A DNA stretch of 32,515 nucleotides from Ahrensia sp. R2A130 (lineage in GTDB: Bacteria > Pseudomonadota > Alphaproteobacteria > Rhizobiales > Rhizobiaceae). The stretch spans positions 1 to 32,515 of the forward strand of contig NZ_AEEB01000059.1 of the NCBI RefSeq assembly GCF_000179775.1, given 5' to 3'. Below are positions 17,218-24,837 of this stretch, in pieces; position 1 is the stretch's first letter, and every line of letters starts with the position of its first letter. A program made the translations under genes and the position numbers. The notes beneath the pieces are model-generated. The model did no database searches. It saw nothing but the letters and a program-made list of their open reading frames with translations, and was not told the origin of the DNA.

Positions 17218-18774
17218 CGTGTCGATGATGTCGTCGCCTTCGCCTGCTCTTTCAGACACCATGTCTCCGGCACTGTCGACGATATAGAGATCGTTTCCAG
17301 CCCCGCCGCTCATACGGTCATCGCCTTCGCCACCGTCCAGTGTGTCGCCGTCTGCCCCGCCGCTCAGCCTGTCGTCACCGGCGTTTCCGTAAAGCACGTC
17401 CTCTCCGTCGCCACCCGCCAGATAATCCGAGCCATAGGCATCGTCTGCTCCGTGAATGATGTCGCCCCCACCCAGTCCCTGCACGTATTGTCCAAAGCCA
17501 TAGACGATGATCGTATCCGCACTCTCGGTCGGGTCGATATTGGTGTAGCCGTAGGCATTGGCCATGACCTCCACATCGGTGCCGAAGCGTGTGCCATCGG
17601 CATAGGTAGCGATAACAGCACCGTTATCCAGCACCGAGAGATCGATATCCGTCTGGTCGTCATTTGCGGTGCTGTTGTTGGCGTCGCTTTCGTGCAGAGC
17701 GAATTCCGCACCGATCATGGTGCCGTCTGCGGCAAATCTTTGCGCCAGTATGTCCCAACCGGAATAGTCATCACCCGGTGATCCCAGCGTCATCCATGCA
17801 ATCATGAAGCCACCGTCGGGTAGGGCGACGATGGAGGGGTTGACCTGGCTGCCATTGAAATGGGTGTTGACCTGAAACTCGGCGCCCGCAGGCTGCCCCG
17901 CCGCGTTGTAGCGTTGGGCGAAAATGCCGTAACCGGACCCGTCCTGATTGGGGCTACCCTCGGTGAAGCTGAACGAGACCCAAGTGACGACGAAACCGTC
18001 ATCGGCCAGCACGGCGACATCCGCCTCGTTTTGATAATCAGGCAAATGGGTGTTGACCGTGGTCTCACTGCCCACCGACACGCCACTGGCATCGTAGCGC
18101 TGCATTTTAACGTCGAAACTGGTGTCGCTTTCCCCGCCATTGGGGTCGCCAACGGATTGCCACACGGCCACATATCCGCCGGATGAAAAAGCCGCCAATG
18201 CAACTTCCACCTGCTGGAAGCTGTCGATTGTGTTGATCTGGAATTCACCGCCCAGCGCGGTGCCGTCTGCCTGATAGCGCTGGCCGTAAATATCCCACAA
18301 GGCATTCTGCGCGTCAGGATCCTGCCCGAAGGATTGCCACGCGATGACGAAGCCGCCATCGGCGGTGGCCGCGATGGCGGGCACTCGCTGGGAACTCAGC
18401 ACTTCGGTGTTGACCGTGAACTCGCTGCCCACCGTAGCGCCGACCGCATCGTAAATTTGTGCGACCACCGTGCCACCGTCCAGCGTCTGTGCATACCAAG
18501 TGACCACGAAGCCGCCGCCGGTCAGCCCGGTGATCGTCATCTCGTATTGCGGGCCGTCGGTATAGGTGTTGACCTGAACCTCCGGCCCCACCAGCAACGC
18601 ATCGGGGCCGTAGCGCTGCATAAAGATGCCGCGCTGATCGCCATCCTGATCTTCAGACTGCCAAGCCACCACAAAGCCGCCACCGACCAGCCCCGCCACC
18701 TGCGGCAGGATCTGCTTGCCGGTGTCGAATGTGTTGGCCTGAAAAGCGTCGAATTCCGCGCTTGGTGTGATCAT
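16543..18774 (-). CDS. RTX protein 1: propeller-like repeats plus calcium-binding tail
   Basis: A protein of about 743 residues. The first 430 or so hold six clear units and one degenerate unit of about 50-60 residues, each with a GGFVVAWQS-like strand, a GIxxQRYxAxG strand and an EFQVNT end, probably forming a seven-bladed beta-propeller. Glycine/aspartate nonapeptide RTX repeats follow (GGDGEDVLYGNAGDDRLSGG), then the 224-residue tail shared with the other RTX genes here, ending DDYYFG. It is predicted to be exported by a type I system in an uncleaved, calcium-folded form. The ATG at 18774 (MITPSAEFD) was chosen because GGGGAC precedes it; the frame stays open to 18975. It converges on the DUF2235 gene with a 20-base gap. 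Substrate or target unknown. Confidence 0.85.
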   Translation of the reverse strand: MITPSAEFDAFQANTFDTGKQILPQVAGLVGGGFVVAWQSEDQDGDQRGIFMQRYGPDALLVGPEVQVNTYTDGPQYEMTITGLTGGGFVVTWYAQTLDGGTVVAQIYDAVGATVGSEFTVNTEVLSSQRVPAIAATADGGFVIAWQSFGQDPDAQNALWDIYGQRYQADGTALGGEFQINTIDSFQQVEVALAAFSSGGYVAVWQSVGDPNGGESDTSFDVKMQRYDASGVSVGSETTVNTHLPDYQNEADVAVLADDGFVVTWVSFSFTEGSPNQDGSGYGIFAQRYNAAGQPAGAEFQVNTHFNGSQVNPSIVALPDGGFMIAWMTLGSPGDDYSGWDILAQRFAADGTMIGAEFALHESDANNSTANDDQTDIDLSVLDNGAVIATYADGTRFGTDVEVMANAYGYTNIDPTESADTIIVYGFGQYVQGLGGGDIIHGADDAYGSDYLAGGDGEDVLYGNAGDDRLSGGADGDTLDGGEGDDRMSGGAGNDLYIVDSAGDMVSERAGEGDDIIDTFVSYDVPVNVEVLRMQGTADLGTNGSVNRDIIQGNSGNNYINGGGGIDVMIGGDGNDTYTIDDSQDAVIEAAGGGDDVIYTSVDYVLLGDQEIETAILTENAVILRGDNSDNQLIGNDFINVLEGKGGTDYLLGLGGDDIFQVSLEANATDLDVFGDFEGAGVIGGDRIALDGAIWGMDGIVYQVSQTSFIVATAQNTMQQQFQIANITAPTTNLIAGDDYYFG

Positions 18775-18940
18775 GTTCAATGTCCCCGTTTTCGCAGTGC
18801 GCGAATTGGCCGAAAATGTTCCGGTACTGGCGGCAAGCATGTGTCGGCCATCGCACTCATCGGCTAAAGCTCCTGCCCTAGCGTAATCTGTGCGAAGGTC
18901 AGGCAGGGTCAAGCGGAGGGGCGTACGCACAGATGTAATA

Positions 18941-18974
18941 TTCGCGAAACTGCAGATTAGTTCGCGAATTTGCA
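18941..18974. promoter_or_regulatory. Tandem TTCGCGAA repeats upstream of RTX 1
   Basis: Two direct repeats, TTCGCGAAACTGCA (18941-18954) and TTCGCGAATTTGCA (18961-18974), start exactly 20 bases apart. They lie about 170 bases upstream of the chosen RTX 1 start. The same pattern occurs at 21361-21396. Paired direct repeats two helical turns apart are typical of LytTR-family sites; the assignment is inferred. The rest of 18775-19051 shows nothing else. Confidence 0.55.
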
Positions 18975-19051
18975 CCGCCGTGGTCCGGCTGCATTGGATC
19001 TACCGATACGATGATGCGATGGCGCGGCGCGGTGCGCGGGCCAATCGGTCT

Positions 19052-19615
19052 TTATCCGAAGTAGTAATCGTCTCCGGCGATGAGATTGGTGATCGGGGCG
19101 GTGATGTTGGCGATGATGAACTGCTGTTGCATTGTGTTCTGCGCCGTCGCCACGATGAAGCTTGTTTGCGACACCTGATAGACGATCCCGTCCATGCCCC
19201 AGATGGCTGCATCAAGTGCGATGCGGTCGCCGCCTGCAACGCCTGCGCCTTCGAAATCGCCGAAGACGTCGAGATCGGTTGCATTGGCCTCCAGCGAGAC
19301 CTGGAAGATATCGTCGCCGCCTAGACCCAGCAGGTAGTCGGTGCCGCCCTTGCCTTCGAGCACGTTGATGAAGTCATTGCCGAAGAGCTGGTTGTCGGAG
19401 TTGTCGCCGCGAAGGATGACAGCATTTTCTGTCAGGATCGCCGTTTCGATTTCCTGATCACCGATCAGAACGTAGTCTATCGAGGTATAGACGACATCGT
19501 CGCCCCCACCCACAGCTTCGATCACGGCATCCTGTGAAGAGTCGACCGTGTAAGTGTCGTTACCGCCGCGACCGATCATGACATCCAGGCCACCACCGCC
19601 ATTGATGTAGTTGTT
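19052..19615 (-). repeat. Shared RTX C-terminal cassette, copy 2 (shorter, more diverged)
   Basis: Shared from NNYINGGGG to the DDYYFG stop, about 187 codons. It differs from the other three at several residues (for example IGRGGND, VDSSQDA, YVLIGDQ, QLFGND). Homology stops before the FVSYDVPVNVEVL block that the others share. Confidence 0.8.
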
Positions 19616-21259
19616 ACCGTTGTCGCCAAAAAGGTAGTCGCGGTAGGCGGAGCCGTCGAGTTCTTCGATGTTGGTCAAGGTGTCACCCTCGGCATCTCCA
19701 TCAATGCCTGTGCCCAATGCAAGGTCGACAATCACTCCTTCGAACGAGGTGCTGTAATCGGCCTTGTCGTTCCCGTTCCCGCCATCGAGCGAGTCCGCAT
19801 CTTCGCCACCGATGAGGAGGTCGTCGCCCTCGTCGCCGCGCAAATCATCTTCGCCCGCACCGCCGATCAGCGTGTCGTTGTCGCTGCCCGCGATATAGTT
19901 GAAATTGCCGCCGTCAAAGCCCCACAGGAAATCATCGCCCGTGCCGCCTTCAAGCCAGTCATCGCCGCTCATGCCAAAAATGGAATCGTCGCGACCGAAA
20001 CCCAGAATTTCGTTGGCGCCATTGGTGCCGATGAAAAACTCGGAGGCTCCGCCGCCACGGATGTTCTCCACATCGAAGAACTGAAACAGGTTGTTTCCAA
20101 TGTTGCTTGGCTGGCCGTTGAGCAGGTCCACGGTGACCTCGATCTCGCCGCCGTATATGGGCACCAACTCGCCGTCAGAAATAATAAAATCGAGTGCACC
20201 GTTCCAGACAACTTCCACGCTGTCGGTATCAGCACCGCCGTTTATGGTGTGCAGCACCTGGTAGGTCGTTGACGATCCTGCAAAACCGATCTGGAACCGA
20301 TCATTGCCCGCCTCGCCCATCAAATTGGAGCCGGTGTAGGCAAAGACTTCGTTGTACACGCCGCCAAGCATTGGCGTGAGGATGTCATCGCCATCACCGC
20401 CGAACCCGAATTGCGCATATTCGATGCGGTCATCGCCTTCATACCCGTAGATTGTGCTGCCTAGAGCATCGGTCAACACCCCCGGAGCGCTGTTGGGGTT
20501 GAAGAAGTTCAGGCCCGTCAGCCAGTCATTGCCCATCGATCCTTCGATATTGACGATGGCCTCGATGATGTCGTTCTCGTTGCCGTCTGTGGCGAAGCCC
20601 GCAGCCTGCCACCAGTTGCCGCCATAGATGCCGTTGGTGTCCAACGCGACGCGTAGATTGTAATTGCCATAACCGGAATTGCCTGTCGGATCGAACAAGC
20701 TGCCATCAAGATTGTAGCGGTAGCTGACCCAATTGTTCAGGCCGATGGACAGGGCAAGCGCGTTGTCGCCAACGTCGATGTGATCATCGCCGCCCACCAT
20801 GTGGATGAGGTAATTGTCCATCAGCCGGTCGACTGTGTCGTCGCCATCGCCCAGCCATATCTGGTGGCGACCATAGGCGTCAGTCATGTCAGTGTCGGTG
20901 CCGAGCAGGGTGAATGTGTCGTTTCCGCCCATGACGACATTCGCCAGATCGAACCCGTCGGTGACGAAGGTCGTCATGGTTGTGCGTAAGGAAACGGCGT
21001 TCAGCGACAAGCCGGTGATCACCGAAATCGTTTCGGTTTGGGCGCTGTTCAGATGGGTCAGTGCGGTGACAGTGCCGCCTATCACGCGACCGTTCGCATC
21101 ATAGACGAACCCCACACCGGTGCCGAGCGTGTAAGTCCCGTCAATGTTCTTGAGGGAGAAGCTGTTGGCCGTCGACGGGTTGCCCGACACTTGCCAGCGC
21201 ATGACCTGAAACCACTCGTTGTCCGGATGATTGACGTCATAGTCGTCGAAATTCGCCAT
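19052..21259 (-). CDS. RTX protein 2: unknown N-terminus plus calcium-binding tail
   Basis: A 735-residue acidic RTX protein. The N-terminal 120 residues (MANFDDYDVNHPDNEWFQVM...) are not recognised. Scattered calcium-binding repeats follow (GDGDDTVD, GYEGDDRIEY, GGDGDDIL). A denser RTX block near 420-500 includes GGTGDDFLWG, GGAGEDDLRGDEGDDLLIGG and GGNGNDKADYS. The final 187 residues match the shared tail of the other three RTX genes. The start ATG is preceded by GGGAG at about 9 bases. No catalytic motif was found; an adhesin, S-layer-like or biofilm protein is as likely as an enzyme. It is divergent from the LytTR gene, with the tandem TTCGYGAA repeats between them. Confidence 0.85.
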   Translation of the reverse strand: MANFDDYDVNHPDNEWFQVMRWQVSGNPSTANSFSLKNIDGTYTLGTGVGFVYDANGRVIGGTVTALTHLNSAQTETISVITGLSLNAVSLRTTMTTFVTDGFDLANVVMGGNDTFTLLGTDTDMTDAYGRHQIWLGDGDDTVDRLMDNYLIHMVGGDDHIDVGDNALALSIGLNNWVSYRYNLDGSLFDPTGNSGYGNYNLRVALDTNGIYGGNWWQAAGFATDGNENDIIEAIVNIEGSMGNDWLTGLNFFNPNSAPGVLTDALGSTIYGYEGDDRIEYAQFGFGGDGDDILTPMLGGVYNEVFAYTGSNLMGEAGNDRFQIGFAGSSTTYQVLHTINGGADTDSVEVVWNGALDFIISDGELVPIYGGEIEVTVDLLNGQPSNIGNNLFQFFDVENIRGGGASEFFIGTNGANEILGFGRDDSIFGMSGDDWLEGGTGDDFLWGFDGGNFNYIAGSDNDTLIGGAGEDDLRGDEGDDLLIGGEDADSLDGGNGNDKADYSTSFEGVIVDLALGTGIDGDAEGDTLTNIEELDGSAYRDYLFGDNGNNYINGGGGLDVMIGRGGNDTYTVDSSQDAVIEAVGGGDDVVYTSIDYVLIGDQEIETAILTENAVILRGDNSDNQLFGNDFINVLEGKGGTDYLLGLGGDDIFQVSLEANATDLDVFGDFEGAGVAGGDRIALDAAIWGMDGIVYQVSQTSFIVATAQNTMQQQFIIANITAPITNLIAGDDYYFG

Positions 21260-21360
21260 TGGCTTTTTCTCCCACGTGCCCCCGTGTGGAAAACAAGTGC
21301 GGTGTCAGAAGCTTGTAAACAATGCGGAATCTCACGCTAATGCGATGAAGCAGGCGACAA

Positions 21361-21396
21361 ATTCGTGAAATTGCAGAATAATTCGCGAAATTGCAG
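21361..21396. promoter_or_regulatory. Tandem ATTCGYGAAATTGCAG repeats between RTX 2 and lytTR
   Basis: Two 16-base direct repeats, 21361-21376 and 21381-21396, differing by one base and starting 20 bases apart. They lie in the divergent region between RTX 2 (starts 21259) and the LytTR gene (starts about 21455). They match the pair at 18941-18974, making them candidate sites for a common regulator, most simply the LytTR protein encoded beside them. Confidence 0.6.
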
Positions 21397-21454
21397 CGCC
21401 GGTTACCGAAGGACTGGGAACAGACGGGTAAGAACAGACAGGGCAGGAATGGGG

Positions 21455-22216
21455 ATGGGCGCCATGGGAATTTCAAAAACGACCTTATTGCGTGAAAGCG
21501 TGGCGGTGTTGATTATCACCGGCCTGTTCACGATCACGGGTGCTTTTGCGTCCGGTCGCGATTTCGCCGCCCTGCCCCGCTTTTTCTATTGGCTGATTAT
21601 TGTCGCCGCTGCCGGTGCGAGTTTTCACATCGCGATCCATCTGCTGTTGCGGCGTGGTCTGCACTCGTTGCGCGACCGCGCGATCCGCATTGCTGCCGGT
21701 GCGTTTCTCGGCTCCTTCGCACCCGCCATCGTCATCATCATCATGGAGCGCACCGTGCGGCCGGAGAGTGGCAGCGAGGGGTGGTTCATCTGGCTGACCA
21801 CGTGGGTGATAGGCACCACTATTTGCTTCGTGCGTTTCATGCCGCCCGCCTGGCAGGTGGCGAACCTGAAAGAAACCCGAACCGTCGAACCCGACCGCAT
21901 TCCCTTTCTCCACCGGCTGCCCCGCGATGCTGGTTTCGATCTCGTGTCGGTTTCCGCCGAAGACCATTATTTGCGCGTTGTCACTGCCGACGGCACGGCA
22001 ACAATAAAATTGCCCTTCGCTACGGCCATAACGGAACTGAAGAATTACCCCGGCGAGCGCATCCATCGCTCCCACTGGGTCGCAACATCAAGTGTTCACA
22101 GTCTGGATCGATCCGGGCGCAGCCATACCGTGCGGCTGGAAAATGGAGACAGTCTGCCCGTCAGTTCAACCTATCTCGACCGTGCCGCAACAATGGTTGA
22201 GATAGATCGTTCCTAA
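21455..22216 (+). CDS. Membrane-anchored LytTR-family transcription regulator
   Basis: A protein of about 253 residues. The N-terminal half has four hydrophobic helices (LLRESVAVLIITGLFTIT, FFYWLIIVAAAGASFHIAIH, AAGAFLGSFAPAIVIIIM, WFIWLTTWVIGTTICF), so it is an inner-membrane protein. The C-terminal 100 residues are a LytTR DNA-binding domain (DLVSVSAEDHYLRVVTADG, then GERIHRSHWVA and RLENGDSLPVSSTYLD). There is no receiver domain, so signalling probably acts through the membrane part. ATG 21455 was chosen for AGGA 6 bases upstream; in-frame ATGs at 21449 and 21464 are alternatives. It lies among the RTX genes, divergent from RTX 2, and is the best candidate for their regulator. A broken relative lies at 27583-27750. 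Confidence 0.85.
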   Translation: MGAMGISKTTLLRESVAVLIITGLFTITGAFASGRDFAALPRFFYWLIIVAAAGASFHIAIHLLLRRGLHSLRDRAIRIAAGAFLGSFAPAIVIIIMERTVRPESGSEGWFIWLTTWVIGTTICFVRFMPPAWQVANLKETRTVEPDRIPFLHRLPRDAGFDLVSVSAEDHYLRVVTADGTATIKLPFATAITELKNYPGERIHRSHWVATSSVHSLDRSGRSHTVRLENGDSLPVSSTYLDRAATMVEIDRS

Positions 22217-22257
22217 AGCCTTCAAACCGTTACAAATCGACTTTATGAAGAGATCAC

Positions 22258-22932
22258 CTACCCGAAGTAATAGTCATCACCTGCGATCAGGTTCGTGGTC
22301 GGAGCGGTGATGTTGGCGATCTGGAACTGCTGTTGCATTGTGTTCTGTGCCGTCGCCACGATGAAGCTTGTTTGCGACACCTGATAGACGATGCCGTCCA
22401 TGCCCCAGATAGCTGCATCGAGTGCGATGCGGTCGCCGCCGATAACGCCTGCACCTTCGAAATCTCCGAAGACGTCGAGATCGGTAGCATTGGCCTCCAG
22501 CGAGACCTGGAAGATATCGTCTCCGCCAAGTCCGAGCAGATAGTCTGTACCGCCCTTGCCTTCCAGCACGTTGATGAAGTCGTTGCCGATCAGCTGGTTG
22601 TCGGAATTGTCGCCGCGCAGGATCACCGCGTTCTCGGTCAGGATCGCGGTTTCGATTTCCTGATCGCCCAGCAGCACGTAATCAACAGATGTGTAGATCA
22701 CATCGTCGCCACCACCAGCGGCTTCAATGACAGCATCCTGTGAGTCATCAATCGTGTAAGTGTCGTTGCCACTGCCTCCGACCATCAGGTCGAGACCACC
22801 TGCCCCGTTGATGTAGTTGTTGCCGGAATTGCCCTGGATGATGTCGCGGTTCACCGAACCGTTTGTGCCAAGATCAGCCGTACCCTGCATCCGCAGAACT
22901 TCGACATTCACGGGCACGTCGTAAGACACGAA
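22258..22932 (-). repeat. Shared RTX C-terminal cassette, copy 3
   Basis: Same 224-codon tail as copy 1. From INGAGGLDLMVGGSGND onward it differs from copy 1 by only a few residues. Confidence 0.85.
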
Positions 22933-24042
22933 CGTGTCGATGATATCGCTGCCCTCACCGGCAAGCTCGGTAACGGTGTCGCCTACATTCTCAACCACAT
23001 AGTAATCATCACCCGCCCCGCCGGTCATGGTGTCTGCGCCGGCACCGCCGTCGAGAGCGTTTGCTGCAGCGTTGCCCACGAGCGTATCAGCCGCCTGCCC
23101 GCCGGTGGCGTTTTCGATCACCACACCGTTTGCAATCGTATAGCCGCCGTAGATCGTGCCGACGCGGCTGATGAAACCACCGCCGCCAACTTCGTCCTGT
23201 AATGTGGCTGCGCGCAAATCAATGGTGACCGCCGCAGTACCGCCAGCGTGGGAAATCGTATCGGTTCCCCCCGCGTCCCATATGGCGCTCCAATATGTGC
23301 CGGGAGCATTGGCCGACGGCATCGTGTAAACATCATCGCCCGTACGGGTCGTCATGTTCGCGCCGTAGAGGAACTGAACCGTCGCAATATCGAAGGCCAT
23401 GGGGCCGCCAACGGTGCCGTAATTCTGGGTTTCACCGATAAAATTGGGACGAATTTCGGGACCCGAGCGATAGGACATGATCGAATAGAGTTCACTGTTC
23501 AGGCCATTATTGCCTGCATCGTATTCGCCCGGTGCGCCGGGGAAAAAATGCGGGTCGTTGGAGCCCGTTATGTGGGTGTGGTCGAGACCCAAACCGTGGC
23601 CAAGTTCGTGCACGATGGTGGCAAACCCAATGCCACCGCGCTGCAGACCGCCGTTTGCGTTGGTCTCGTCCCAGCCAAAACCGCTGCGGTTATACGAGCC
23701 TGATAATGCGGTCGCGAAAGTTCCATCAATGGTGATGGTGTCCACGACGGTCGTGTTGCTGCCGATAAAATTCTGATGCACGCCAAGGTTTCCCGACGTG
23801 CCGTCTGCACCGCTGACGTAAAGGCTTTCGATAAATTCAGCGTCTGCCTGCACTGCGGTCTCTGCGAAATTGATATTAGCCACTTCGTTCCAGAGCGCGG
23901 TTGCCTGCGCAAATGCCGTTCTCTCGATCTGGGTGAAGTTACCTGCAGCTGTGTCCGCCAGATAATATTCGATGGTCGTGTTGCCCAGCCGGTAGCCTTC
24001 TATCAGGGCGTCTTGGTAGGCGTTGTTTGTGAAGTTCGGCAT
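22258..24042 (-). CDS. RTX protein 3: serralysin-type (M10) zinc metalloprotease
   Basis: A 594-residue secreted protease. The zinc site HELGHGLGLDH at 145-155 matches the metzincin HExxHxxGxxH, and the Met-turn SIMSY follows at 187-191. After the catalytic domain come an M10 C-terminal-like region, RTX repeats (GGAGADTMTGGAGDDYYVV, about 335-353) and the shared 224-residue tail. The family digests extracellular protein after type I export and calcium-induced folding. No propeptide or signal peptide is needed or seen beyond the short N-terminus. The ATG has GGGAG about 7 bases upstream. It is the only one of the four RTX genes with an obvious enzyme domain. It converges on the LytTR gene (42-base gap). 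Confidence 0.9.
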   Translation of the reverse strand: MPNFTNNAYQDALIEGYRLGNTTIEYYLADTAAGNFTQIERTAFAQATALWNEVANINFAETAVQADAEFIESLYVSGADGTSGNLGVHQNFIGSNTTVVDTITIDGTFATALSGSYNRSGFGWDETNANGGLQRGGIGFATIVHELGHGLGLDHTHITGSNDPHFFPGAPGEYDAGNNGLNSELYSIMSYRSGPEIRPNFIGETQNYGTVGGPMAFDIATVQFLYGANMTTRTGDDVYTMPSANAPGTYWSAIWDAGGTDTISHAGGTAAVTIDLRAATLQDEVGGGGFISRVGTIYGGYTIANGVVIENATGGQAADTLVGNAAANALDGGAGADTMTGGAGDDYYVVENVGDTVTELAGEGSDIIDTFVSYDVPVNVEVLRMQGTADLGTNGSVNRDIIQGNSGNNYINGAGGLDLMVGGSGNDTYTIDDSQDAVIEAAGGGDDVIYTSVDYVLLGDQEIETAILTENAVILRGDNSDNQLIGNDFINVLEGKGGTDYLLGLGGDDIFQVSLEANATDLDVFGDFEGAGVIGGDRIALDAAIWGMDGIVYQVSQTSFIVATAQNTMQQQFQIANITAPTTNLIAGDDYYFG

Positions 24043-24162
24043 CGTACAGCTCCCGCAAAATCCATCACGATGAATAACATCGAATCATTAGGGGCGAGTT
24101 ACCGGCGTTGGCCTCACTCGAACAAGACGCAGCGTCTTCAATTCGTGTTGCAGTCGGCTAGA

Positions 24163-24837
24163 TTATCCGAAGTAATAGTCATCTCCTGCAATGAGATCGG
24201 TTTGAGCTGCGGTCAGGTTAGCGATCTGGAACTGTTGCTGGTTGGTGTTCTGGGCTGTCGCCACGATGAAGCTGGTTTGCGACACCTGATAGACGATCCC
24301 GTCCATGCCCCATTCGGCAGCTGACAGGGCGATGCGGTCACCGCCAATCACCCCTGCCCCCTCGAAGTCGCCGAAGACATCGAGATCGGTCGCGTTGGCT
24401 TCTTTCGACACCTGGAAGATGTCGTCGCCGCCGAGGCCCAGCAGATAGTCTGTGCCACCCTTGCCTTCCAGCACGTTGACGAAATCATTGCCGATAAGCT
24501 GGTTGTTGGAATCATCGCCGCGCAGGATCACCGCATTCTCGGTCAGGATTGCTGTTTCAATTTCCTGATCGCCCAGCAGAACGTAATCGACCGACGTGTA
24601 GATCACATCGTCGCCACCGCCGACAGCTTCGATCACAGTGTCCTGCGAGTTGTCGATTGAATAAACATCGTTGCCGTCGCCACCGATCATAAGGTCGATG
24701 CCACCTGCCCCGTTGATATAGTTGTTGCCGGAATTGCCCTGAATGATGTCGCGGCTTGCGGAGCCGTTGCTTTCCAGATCAGCGGTGCCCTGCATCCGCA
24801 GCACCTCGACGTTCACAGGCACGTTGTAAGAGATAAA
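24163..24837 (-). repeat. Shared RTX C-terminal cassette, copy 4
   Basis: Same 224-codon tail as copies 1 and 3, with small changes (SASRDI for SVNRDI, SKEANAT for SLEANAT, ALSAAEWGMDG, NTNQQQFQIANLTAAQTD). Confidence 0.85.

Noticed and set aside
18941..18974. Replication iterons
   Set aside because: The repeats come only in pairs upstream of RTX genes, and the replicon already has a complete repABC initiator with an origin expected inside repC.
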